Shown here piece by piece: positions 57,731 through 64,000 of a DNA stretch of 64,000 bases (position 1 is its first letter; each line of letters starts with the position of its first letter). This DNA comes from Phallusia mammillata (taxonomy: Eukaryota; Chordata; Ascidiacea; Phlebobranchia; Ascidiidae): assembly GCA_003260075.1 (NCBI GenBank), contig QLIY01000317.1:1-64000 (forward strand), in the 5' to 3' direction. A program made the position numbers and the translations under genes. The notes beneath the pieces are model-generated. The model searched no databases, was not told where the DNA came from, and saw only the letters and a program-made list of their open reading frames with translations.

Positions 57731-58992
57731 TATGAATGTGTCGGCGACCCCCTTTCCTCTGGCGCGCCCCAATTTCTCGGCATTCGCGCTCACCGGAGCT
57801 TCTAATAACTGCTTTGCCCGGAATTCAGGCGGAAAACAAGGTGCTGTTCACCACTGTAGGATAAATACTACGTAACAAAGCGACCAGTTGCGTCGCGCAC
57901 TTAAACAAAGGAATAAATATTAAATCACGAGAACGTGGGCTACATTTTTCGAACCATGAAAATCTAATCACCTGATTTCAAAGTTACACAACAAACGGGG
58001 GCCTCGTTTCGCTTCGCACTGATTTCTATTTCGACAGGGTGTAACTTCCGCAAGTGACATCATTAAAAATATCTTTTATGTAACATTGGTGGCTCAATTC
58101 TCAATCACAAACACAGGTTTCGTGCAAAACTGAAATTTGTTTGCCACTAAAAAGGCACAGTTTCCTGGCCCTTGCAGCATGACTTTCTGAAAAAGCGAAT
58201 TTGCAAAAACTACGATGCATACTGTTTAGTGACGCTGAGTTAATTGCGCTGTCAACCAAATTCTAACAAACGCCAATCTTAAGCACAACAAATGAAATGA
58301 TCATTTCCGGAATTTAAAACCTTGGTTTCTTCGTCAATCGCAATCATCTTGCATAATCCAACAATCCAACCACTATTTAATGACACCTATACCCTCTTCA
58401 ACTTCGACAACAAGATTTCATGAAACCTCCACTTTCAAATGTATAAAATTGAGGTACAAAGTCAACCACTATTTTATATCAAACGCATCAAATACATTAA
58501 AAATAGTCATGCCTCATGCATCTCACCTTTGCTGGATTCCGAATACGGACGGGCGCTAGTTGAAGCAGCCACTGTACCAGACTCGTTTAAACTCGATCTC
58601 ATCACCGCCTTCTGAGTTTTACTCGAAAGCTTACTCGAATCGGAATCGTAACAGTCGGGTTCTTTATGAGTAACAGCGGTCCTGTGACTATTGTACTTGT
58701 TTGAGTCTATCCGCTTGAAGGCGCTGCCGTCGAAGAGTGGAGCGCCCTGCTGAGTGACGTCACCTTCGCTTGCCGACTCTGAGCCCTTTGCTGATTTAGG
58801 ATGTTCCTTGTGTGGCTTCTTGTGACGTAGCAAACTGCTGACGTCACGGCGTCTGTGACGTGTAGGTGAACCACCTTGCGCGGGTTCGCCGATGGGTTGT
58901 ACTTTTGGGGGTGGGCTTTCCTGGGGGATTTCCTCCTCAGCGAGGGTCTGGTCCTGGTCCCACAGGGTACTTGGGGAACTTGACGTCATCAT
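10365..58992 (-). CDS. TENM: Teneurin, type II transmembrane adhesion protein (whole gene)
   Basis: About 40 coding exons assemble in order with matching splice phases to roughly 2,940 residues (human teneurins about 2,700-2,800). Domains along the long form: cytoplasmic region 1-443, transmembrane helix about 445-466, linker with furin-type site, eight EGF repeats about 700-965, Cys-rich/TTR/FN-plug, NHL propeller about 1357-1694, YD-repeat shell about 1695-2670, then ABD/Tox-GHH and a TCAP-like tail. Diagnostic words include VNGRNILSLDY, KIYDDH, YDVEGHLFAME and VLVGYEYE, all teneurin-specific. Teneurins are presynaptic and developmental adhesion receptors that bind latrophilins and other teneurins through the extracellular part. 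Tunicates are expected to have one teneurin where vertebrates have four. Two alternative first coding exons exist (58527-58992 and 36774-36996). Assembly breaks affect exon 19 and duplicate part of exon 24. The gene's introns are short downstream of exon 8, but intron 1 spans 22.8 kb. Confidence 0.97.
11423..16003 (-). CDS. TENM: Teneurin YD-repeat shell exons
   Basis: Fourteen exons: 16003-15779, 15519-15435, 15356-15051, 14835-14632, 14563-14421, 14309-14109, 13960-13738, 13672-13413, 13260-13067, 12932-12690, 12544-12412, 12330-12198, 12110-11963 and 11858-11423. All phases agree. The translation is full of tyrosine-aspartate repeats (IYDVYGR, ITYDASGN, FRYDAHGH, RYTYDADGK, YRFDKDG, YAYDGFGR, YRYDVEGH). 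It ends with an Rhs-associated core motif, GFRGGIYD, matching GFHGGLYD of vertebrate teneurins. In known structures the repeats wind into a hollow barrel resembling bacterial Tc/ABC toxin shells, and the barrel serves as an adhesion scaffold. The intron between 15519 and 15779 carries a duplicated allele around a G-run at 15664-15673. The exons themselves are intact. Confidence 0.96.
15557..15781. repeat. Allelic duplication around a G-run (teneurin intron)
   Basis: Bases 15557-15663 and 15675-15781 are near-identical, with 10 G at 15664-15673 between them. The copies differ at a few sites, as two haplotypes would. The second copy runs into exon 15779-16003. Confidence 0.88.
16011..17170. repeat. 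Interleaved haplotype fragments around NHL exon 24
   Basis: Bases 16011-16160 match 16541-16690, and 16172-16530 match 16817-17170. They are joined by exact 10-G runs (16161-16170 and 16531-16540). The second allele of the exon 24 5' part and its upstream intron has been placed inside the intron downstream. The real gene has one copy: 16541-17170 is the complete one. Confidence 0.9.
16705..18627 (-). CDS. TENM: Teneurin NHL beta-propeller exons (exon 19 broken by assembly)
   Basis: Exons 18627-18552 plus 18294-18221 (one exon split in two), 18144-17973, 17895-17684, 17528-17359, 17290-17165 and 16888-16705. NHL-type blades are clear: ASDTSGSVYVGD, LALDKNGRLYFVDGTRIR, ISPTSISVSPADGALIIAE and TATPDGSVYIADQLNLRIRKV, plus the conserved CDCAVQECNCFSGDG. 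In vertebrates the propeller mediates homophilic and trans-synaptic recognition, and vertebrates regulate it by splicing. Exon 19 is interrupted: its 5' half ends at GD just before the G-run 18542-18551, and its 3' half begins at NFIRKI just after the G-run 18295-18306. Between them lies a second allele of the upstream intron (18307-18541). Vertebrate GDFNFIRR shows that at most a few bases are missing. Confidence 0.94.
18295..18848. repeat. Haplotype fragment splitting NHL exon 19
   Basis: Bases 18307-18541 are a second allele of 18603-18848. They are bounded by G-runs at 18295-18306 and 18542-18551. Removing the fragment reunites the two halves of exon 19. Confidence 0.88.
18855..20798 (-). 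CDS. TENM: Teneurin Cys-rich, TTR and FN-plug exons
   Basis: Exons 20798-20582, 20122-20003, 19882-19600, 19465-19198 and 19097-18855, all in phase. The first carries the DCQDPDCC Cys-rich motif that follows EGF8 and the SFYERVRFLI helix. Next comes VSVIRGKVLTLDGSPLVGAEV, the transthyretin-like domain, and YDILVNGGGSLTL. The CAERGTVIPEAQ and YLSSRASGY stretches, and LVGYEYEACSQKVW with PPMMSTVMGNG and SCSGCNG, match the vertebrate region leading into the propeller. These modules pack against and plug the YD barrel in vertebrate structures. No breaks are seen in these exons. Confidence 0.95.
21084..23448 (-). CDS. TENM: Teneurin eight EGF repeats
   Basis: Exons 23448-23347 (EGF1), 23238-23041 (EGF2-3), 22865-22665 (EGF4-5), 21723-21535 (EGF6-7) and 21233-21084 (EGF8 and start of the Cys-rich segment). 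Repeats 1, 3, 4, 6, 7 and 8 have six cysteines. Repeat 2 (HCRGNGVYAHGKCVC) and repeat 5 (GCAGHGRMDTVTKQCVC) have five, with Tyr and Met/Arg standing where the third cysteine would be. This is the same pattern as vertebrate teneurins, where the unpaired cysteines in EGF2 and EGF5 link two chains into a disulfide dimer. CEEVDCVDPGC at the EGF3-4 border also matches vertebrates closely. The neighbouring intron has a (GT)n tract and a duplicated allele. Confidence 0.96.
21326..21503. repeat. Allelic duplication around a G-run (teneurin intron)
   Basis: Bases 21326-21408 and 21421-21503 are near-identical, with 10 G at 21409-21418 between them. One G/T difference is seen. It lies between EGF8 and EGF6-7 exons. 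Confidence 0.88.
21762..21780. repeat. (GT)n microsatellite
   Basis: An uninterrupted GT tract lies in the teneurin intron just upstream of the EGF6-7 exon. On the coding strand it is (CA)n about 40 nt before the acceptor. Confidence 0.9.
23591..26600 (-). CDS. TENM: Teneurin juxtamembrane linker and beta-rich region with furin-type site
   Basis: Exons 26600-26502, 26295-25934 and 23825-23591. IKFNCSLGSKAQIAVYGRKG and LRPSH match the vertebrate [24 protein letters not shown] segment, and GTWHLAVFNDGENVE matches GIWHLAFYNDGKN. SRSKRSVSSS contains an R-S-K-R furin-type cleavage motif at the position where vertebrate teneurins have RQARSV, so the ectodomain may be cleaved there. The 5' edge of the middle exon is uncertain. 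I chose the AG after which the phase fits (26295). This includes a hydrophobic run (ICLLWMLSLSLL) that is not expected on the extracellular side. Confidence 0.85.
23826..25933. other. Teneurin intron, no recognisable content
   Basis: This 2.1-kb intron separates exons 23591-23825 and 25934-26295. I see no coding exon needed by the splice phases and no repeat. Confidence 0.6.
27620..27924 (-). CDS. TENM: Teneurin transmembrane exon
   Basis: One 305-bp exon. Its last third encodes a basic run (FKKFRSRFRTRFSWKC) followed by the hydrophobic helix AAISFILISLILGVSLLAFVLG. This matches the vertebrate teneurin CSWKCxALxA membrane segment. The basic cluster on the N-terminal side fits type II topology, with the N terminus in the cytoplasm. 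Earlier residues are rich in Ser, Thr, Pro and His. It starts in phase 2 and ends in phase 1, matching its neighbours. Confidence 0.95.
29016..29096. other. G-run (81) - probable gap placeholder
   Basis: This long run lies in the teneurin intron between the transmembrane exon and the cytoplasmic exons. Its flanks are unrelated. Confidence 0.7.
32319..32384. other. G-run (66) - probable gap placeholder
   Basis: This long run lies in the same intron as the previous G-run, about 0.5 kb before exon 32880-33031. Its flanks are not duplicated. Confidence 0.7.
32880..35677 (-). CDS. TENM: Teneurin shared cytoplasmic-domain exons
   Basis: Exons 35677-35330, 33275-33145 and 33031-32880, all in phase. 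The region is low in hydrophobic residues and rich in Ser, Pro, Thr and charged residues. It contains an acidic patch (SELDEIDDDIRDMDD), basic clusters (LLGKRS, TSRRRMSS) and PPSPSNHP, which could be an SH3- or WW-type ligand. Vertebrate teneurin intracellular domains also have proline-rich and nuclear-localisation-like motifs and can reach the nucleus. The first of these exons starts in phase 1, accepting either alternative first exon. A duplicated allele (33965-34164) lies in the intron. Confidence 0.9.
33764..33835. other. G-run (72) - probable gap placeholder
   Basis: This long run lies in the intron between cytoplasmic exons 33145-33275 and 35330-35677. Confidence 0.7.
33953..34175. repeat. 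Allelic duplication bounded by three G-runs
   Basis: G-runs lie at 33953-33964, 34059-34069 and 34165-34175. The two segments between them (33965-34058 and 34070-34164) are alleles of each other with a handful of differences. Confidence 0.85.
34711..34949. repeat. Allelic duplication around a G-run
   Basis: Bases 34711-34824 match 34836-34949 nearly exactly, with 10 G at 34825-34834 between them. Confidence 0.87.
36390..36611. repeat. Allelic duplication around a G-run
   Basis: Bases 36390-36494 match 36507-36611 with two or so differences, with 11 G at 36495-36505 between them. It lies just downstream of the proximal alternative first exon. Confidence 0.87.
36774..36996 (-). CDS. TENM: Teneurin proximal alternative first coding exon
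   Basis: An ATG at 36996 opens 74 codons that end at a CCAG/GTATAG donor in phase 1, exactly the phase needed by exon 35677-35330. An in-frame TAA lies two codons upstream of the ATG, so this exon can only be a first coding exon. It cannot be included downstream of the distal one without a stop. The peptide begins MDALKCNEIRLTNTGADKLQ and contains basic stretches (LISRRVS, DMKRVRWRHS). It would give a cytoplasmic domain about 80 residues shorter than the distal form. The acceptor-like CTCAAG just upstream could be a trans-splice or UTR-exon site. Confidence 0.72.
42208..42264. other. G-run (57) - probable gap placeholder
   Basis: This long run lies in the large first intron of teneurin. Its flanks are unrelated. 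Confidence 0.7.
45243..45420. repeat. Allelic duplication around a G-run
   Basis: Bases 45243-45318 match 45345-45420, with 10 G at 45319-45328 and a short unique stretch between them. Confidence 0.85.
46874..47043. repeat. Allelic duplication around a G-run
   Basis: Bases 46874-46953 match 46964-47043 with one clear difference, with 10 G at 46954-46963 between them. Confidence 0.87.
57031..57072 (+). other. Retroelement-tail motif resembling a hammerhead core
   Basis: CTGATGA at 57032-57038 is followed by a small hairpin (CCTG-TG-CAGG) and then GTCGAAAC at 57058-57065. CTGATGA, a stem, then GAAAC is the order of hammerhead ribozyme core parts. Similar tails occur at the ends of Penelope-like and some other retroelements. 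The first pair of stem II is not canonical, and no element body is recognisable nearby, so this may be only a degraded tail. Confidence 0.3.
57648..57728. other. G-run (81) - probable gap placeholder
   Basis: This long run lies about 0.8 kb before the distal first coding exon, in intron 1. The plus-strand glycine-rich and minus-strand proline-rich frames across it are artefacts. Confidence 0.7.
58527..58992 (-). CDS. TENM: Teneurin distal first coding exon (long form)
   Basis: ATG at 58992 opens 155 codons ending at a CAAAG/GTGAGA donor in phase 1, matching exon 35677-35330. The peptide begins MMTSSSPSTLWDQDQ and is Ser-, Lys- and Glu-rich. It has a strong basic, nuclear-localisation-like run (RHRRRDVSSLLRHKKPHKEH). 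A good acceptor (CTGTAG) ends at 59005, 12 nt before the ATG, so an upstream exon exists. The open frame continues unbroken from that acceptor. If the mini-exon at 59365-59406 is used, translation would start there instead. Confidence 0.75.
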
Positions 58993-59364
58993 GATGTAAC
59001 TGACCTACAGCGTATAAAACATGGTTAGAAAATTTGCTTTTCGACTTAACTCCTTAAACGTTGTATCATGTCAACAAAGTAAGTAAAACAAACTTTTTCA
59101 ATTTAAAATTCAAGTCAATTTTCAACTCGATTATTAGGTATCAAGTTTAAAACTGGCCAATATTAACTGAAAGTTAAATGACACATATTGTAAGCCTTAG
59201 TTAAACGTAACTGACCTCTGTACACAAACTTGGCTTAAATTAAACGTCACCTTCGTTACACTAAACAACATGTACAGTTGGTATTGCCAATTATTACTAT
59301 TGCAGTTTCGCTTACAATTTACACCGCAATATAAGACATAATTTTTATAAAAAAATGATCTGAC

Positions 59365-59406
59365 CTTGGGCTTCGGCAAGGGCCTGAAACGAATCACTGG
59401 TTTCAT
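59365..59406 (-). CDS. Possible upstream teneurin mini-exon with earlier start codon
   Basis: ATG at 59406 gives 14 codons (MKPVIRFRPLPKPK) up to a GTCAGA donor in phase 0. It joins in frame to the exon starting at 59004. An in-frame TGA directly precedes the ATG. The peptide is basic and proline-rich. The donor is weak, and the exon is too short to trust without transcript data. Confidence 0.3.
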
Positions 59407-62400
59407 TGTTCACAATCGAAAAAAGTTAAACAAAGCAAACGACAAAAATACTTCAAAATCGCATACGCCTTTTATGCTACTAACAGAACAAATCAGTAGA
59501 ACCGGATTTCTCTTCGTTCGGGTTTTCGTTAAATGTGTTTGGGTATAAATTACTTTGCGTGTTGTACCAACGTCAGTCGTTGAATATAGGGACAATATGT
59601 AGGATAGTATTACACACGCATTCGCTTGGTCACCACGGTAATCGTCGATAACTAAAGTCAATAATAAACATGCTTAGTTAGCACTTTCACCAGAATACGC
59701 GTAGTACAGACAACCCCATTCATTACACTTTTTAAATCTGGGAAAAATGTTGCCAACGCTTGTTCGAACTGTATGCCCGACACAATTTCAACAGGTTTTA
59801 GCGATAAGGTGACGTACTTAAATATGTTTATGTCAGCATCCTTTTTTTATTGTGAAATCTCAAATTCGTTACTCAAAAACCTGCCCGGAACGTGATATAA
59901 AAAGTGGTCCAAATGGTAGAACTAAACAAAGTGCATACGAAAGTTTTTACCGGCAGAATTAGAGGTTCTGTGGAACAGGAGTAACTCAATGTGTTACAAC
60001 TAATCGGAAGCTCATGGCGCCTCTCGTTGTAGGGGTCTCCCCGCCGAGGGCTTCTGCTGTACTGTCGCACATTTATCATCTCGTGAATGTGCAAACAAGG
60101 TCACAGAACAATTAAATAACCTATAGTGTTAATTATCCCTGAATTGTTTGAAGTACTGACAAACAACAAGGTTGTTTAAAAGCATATGTAATATGTTTTA
60201 GCTACCTTTTGAATAAATCTCATCTTTATCTGTTCTCGGTATTATTTTTTACTTCCACTAAGCTATATACAGGACCAGCTAAACATTAAGTTAAGCTTTG
60301 AAGTCGCACTGCTTTCCAAGCTCCATCAATATCAAAGTCATATATTTCATAATTTTTAATTCACATCGCTTTACGGCAACTACACCTAACCTGCGCCTTG
60401 CAGCAATGCGAACCAGTGTGCAGATAACAATGAAGGACGATTGTGCAAGAGTCGATTTCGTTACGAGCAAAATGCAATATTAATATGACGGTGAGAAGTA
60501 TTAAGCCTCTCGTACTTCACTCATGGAAACGAAAAACAGTAGCGACCTACTCAAGCGTCCGCCCTTAATGCCTTGTGTCGGAAAAAGCATTACCCACTGC
60601 CACGGTTGCCAGTGTGAGGCTGAGAGCTGATCGATAAATCGCCTGAGCCGCCGTTGAACAGTTCGATGCCAGTTTTACACAAGAGATAAACAGCAGCCGG
60701 AATATTCACTTTATTTGCCCACCGTTGACCCTATAATCCGGTATTATTTGATTTCAATACTGTATTGTGGATTAAACGTGTAGACATGTCGATAAAAAAA
60801 CAAGGTGCAGTTATTGTAACCGGCGTAGTCTTACAAACTCGATAACATTTCGTAACAACCTGAATAGCCTTTTATTTACAAAAATCTTATGTGGTCAGCT
60901 TTTCGTCATCGACAAAAATATATTTTTATTTCGCGGGTTGGGTTCGTCATTTACGTTACCAAGGGGATGTTGTTTTGAAACAATAGCCCTGTCCTGGTAA
61001 AGGCGCGACGCGCACACATTAATAATGCACAACTTGTCGCGTTCCATTACCGAGGCGACGGAAAATGGCGTCACAATCTTTTTCTTCTTCCCGTGGGTTT
61101 TAGACGTGAGTTCGACCGCTGTACTTTATTCCAAGCACATATTGTTACGAAATTTATTCGAAAACGTGGTAAAGTTTGTCAATGGGAATATTTTGCATGA
61201 AAGCAAATTTTATTCGAGCAAATTTATTGAATTATTTTTCATCAACGTTTTAACAAATGTAGTTGCGCTACCAAAATAACCAACATACCCATGTGATCGA
61301 TGCGAGAGAGCATCTATAGTCAAACTGTGTAAAATTTCCCACATAACATTTTATTCTCCGAGTGTCATAGTTTTTAAGGCATTTTCCTTATTTTTTGGGA
61401 AATCAGTTAAACATTGTGCCCGTTAAATTTGGAAATTTATGCGCTTTTTTACGTTGTATGTGTGTTTACTGATTGTGAATAGTTTAGTACGATGTTAAAC
61501 TGTTTTCAGGATCATATTCGTTGGTAATTTAATATCACGATAATTTCTGATCTCTTTTAATTTAACAATTACCTCTGCACTGATTAGGTTTAGTGCTACC
61601 TTTGTAAATTCTGGTCATTAAATATCTGCTATTTGGTTTGCCTTCTATTTTTATTCCTAATTTCCATTAGCTTGGTTCATCCCTTGCTTTTCCAATACAT
61701 TTGAAACCTCCCTTAAGCAACAAATCACAGCAGCCCCAACTCAAACTGTGTATCTGGCGTTCACAAACGCTGAACATAAACTCTATGCAAACAGTGTACA
61801 CATGTTAACCGCTCTCCGGACATCTTGTAAAAAGCAGTTCGTATAAGGACCTTCCCAGTTGGGAACACGTTCGAACAAGGCTATAGCGACTGGGACTTGC
61901 TACAGCGACTAATAACATTTGTTGGAGTTGCTCCCCAGGGGCGCAAGTTCGTTCATAAGGTGTATTTCAGTGCACTGCAGTGGCCGCTCCGAACCTGTCT
62001 GGCGACGGTTTGACTCCTATGTAATATGCTTTTGATTGCTTGGCCCCGAGCCCTTTGTTCGTTGGGGCAAACAAAGTCATCCGTGGTGCATCGCGCGTTC
62101 TGAGGTCAACTGAACTTCCACATCAATAAATATTGGAAAAAATTCCATGCGGGTTTATAGGATTCGATTTGTTGACGTCAGTACTGAAAACAGTAATGCC
62201 TATTGGATTGTTGTTCTATAAACGTTTTAATTTTCTTCAAATACGTTTTGCAGGATAAAAGGTTTATCGGTTTTTAATGCGTATAGTGGGTGTTTTGCTT
62301 CAAAGTGTAATACCACCTATTGTTTGTTTAACGTTTATAATAGAAAAGTCACAAATTTGCTCAACGTTTCGGCTTCTGTACAAAATACTGCAAACAAGTT

Positions 62401-64000
62401 GAAGAAAGAAAACGTCTGAAATGGAGAGAAATGTACAATGCGTAATATCAGTGCATTTAAGTTTAGCGATTCCAGATTTTTTCACTTTGTTTACATCTCG
62501 AAAAGGTAAAAGCGCCGCTAAACATGAAATAGGTCTGTAACAGCGATACTGACGCCAACGCAAAAATTAAAACCAGGATTACACAAAACTGGAATGCAAA
62601 GAGGCTACGGACCAACACGTAATATGCAAAGTCATCGATTTAATACAAGCCAAAAGCAGATTACGTCGGGAATTCGAAACAGATCAGGAAAAGCTTTGGT
62701 TTGCAATGCAAATACATACACAAACCAAACAAACTTGCGATCTTAAACGCTGGAAGCTTTAAAGTCAATCTGGCAAAGCGTTTTATGAGGAAAGTTCCCA
62801 CACAACTAGTAGTTTGGTTGGTTCTTAAACTTGGTACTAAATCAAAGGTTTTACTTATTTAAATCCCAAGAATATGAATGCAAATAAAGGAGAACTAGTT
62901 AAGCCACCAGGAGGGACATTAAATTACACCGGATTTAGCCGTCGGAATTTGAAACAAATTGGCTGTTTACGCGTGAATGACTCTAACTAAGCATCGCCAT
63001 CGATCACGCCGACCCAGATGTGAGGGCCTGCAACGGTATAGTGTATTGAGCCCAAGTTCTAAATCCCCACTCATCTCGTTGCACAACAGCTCGGTTAAAT
63101 GCCAGACTGCATTAGCAGCGGTAGAATGATGGAAAGGTCGCTCGCGGCCCCGTCGAAATGATGTATCGTTTACACGCCCAAAGGTGCACCAGCAAAGAGG
63201 CTATTCAAGCATGCGTATACACACAAATACAATCTAAACACCTTGAAGAGGGACAAACAGTCCGGAATGGAGAATATTCGGTCTTACACGTATAATTGCG
63301 TGTACGTTTGACGGTTTTACCTCAGCACAGTTCTGCTGCAAAACAGAACTAACCACAAAAAGTCAAGTCTAAAAACTCGTCCAATGAGAGCAAAATTTCA
63401 AAGGGATCCGTTTAAAAATTGTGCAATAGGTGTAAAATAATTCTCTATAGCCTGATACAACACAAATGCCTGCGAAAGTTTGTTGAAGAGTCTTTGACCG
63501 CAGTAATGAGCTTGAAAAGCTGTTGAAACAATCATTAAATACAATTGCGATAAAGTATGCAGCAGGATTGTAGAAAACCATCAATCATCTACTGACAGAC
63601 TACTAATATCTCATTGCAGTAGCGTAATGCGACACTTCGGATGCAACACTATTTGTTATCAGGGCACCGTCCAATTTCCATTACCCCAAACACAGTTACC
63701 ATGATAGAGGCATGGCATGCTGCAATTATAAGGGTAATTTGGAGTGGTATTTCATAGACAGGCCGGGACGTGGACGCTCCAGTGCCCGTCGGTGACCAGT
63801 GGTTCGTTACTGAGTCAACATTGCCCGGTACTGACCACTGCCTGCTTTCGTCGCACTCGTTTATCAAATTAATGATGCATGTGACAAGACGTTGATGTCT
63901 ACGGTCCGCGCCTTCCTTTATTAAACCAAAACAGTCAGGTTCTTCATATGCATTCAGACCGCGTTGGCCTGGTCAGCTAAGCTAAGGGCAATTAGGCTTA
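59407..64000. other. Upstream flank of teneurin
   Basis: No gene is recognised. The distal teneurin promoter and any 5' UTR exon probably lie here. All reading frames are short and none has a recognisable domain. Confidence 0.5.
62361..62376 (-). other. Possible second retroelement-tail remnant
   Basis: The minus strand reads GAAGCCGAAACGTTGA, close to the 3' half of the motif at 57031-57072. The CTGATGA half is not present. It may be an old retroelement end, or chance. Confidence 0.2.

Larger units (their letters stand above)
36997..58526. other. Long first intron of teneurin (distal form)
   Basis: This 21.5-kb stretch holds G-run placeholders, two allelic duplications and the retroelement-tail motif. 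I see no gene. The largest free-standing frame without a G-run is about 150 codons, with no family signature. It should contain the promoter of the proximal first exon near 37.0-37.5 kb and possibly enhancers, but none can be identified by eye. Confidence 0.55.

Noticed and set aside
57275..57805. 176-codon plus-strand frame with a long glycine run
   Set aside because: The frame crosses the G-run at 57648-57728. It has no recognisable domain and lies in the teneurin intron.

Overview
The window reads as compact, intron-rich metazoan DNA. It holds three spliced protein genes in the first 59 kb and no bacterial-type operons. The best guess is an ascidian tunicate. There is a single full teneurin with chordate-type architecture, short introns, one intron of only 40 bp, and very high allelic divergence visible where two haplotypes were both kept in the assembly. 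The species cannot be fixed from the sequence alone.

Layout. (1) 212-4658, plus strand: the 3' part of an unrecognised gene of at least ten coding exons whose splice phases all agree. A 322-bp hAT-type element with perfect 8-bp target duplications sits in its last intron. (2) 4782-8245, minus strand: a 12-exon HMMR/RHAMM homologue that converges on gene 1, with only 123 bp between the two stop codons. (3) 8.3-10.4 kb: intergenic DNA and the probable teneurin 3' UTR. (4) 10365-58992, minus strand: a complete teneurin of about 40 coding exons and roughly 2,940 residues. From C to N terminus it encodes a TCAP-like tail and ABD/Tox-GHH region, the YD shell, an NHL propeller, FN-plug/TTR/Cys-rich region, eight EGF repeats, a linker with a furin-type site, the transmembrane helix and a cytoplasmic N terminus. 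Two mutually exclusive first coding exons, 21.5 kb apart, both splice in phase 1 to the same second exon, so the cell could make two teneurins with different cytoplasmic domains. (5) 59-64 kb: upstream flank with nothing firmly recognisable except a possible extra 5' mini-exon.

Assembly caveats matter here. About 20 runs of G, always G on the plus strand and never C, are either 10-12 or 56-81 bases long. Most of the short ones, and the single N at 1631, separate two near-identical copies of the same sequence. They look like assembly gaps written as G, with both haplotypes retained. The poly-Pro and poly-Gly reading frames over them are not proteins. One such join cuts NHL exon 19, and another inserts a second allele of exon 24.

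The genes do not form a pathway. The notable relationship is physical: HMMR and teneurin are direct neighbours on the same strand, and human HMMR and TENM2 both lie in 5q34.
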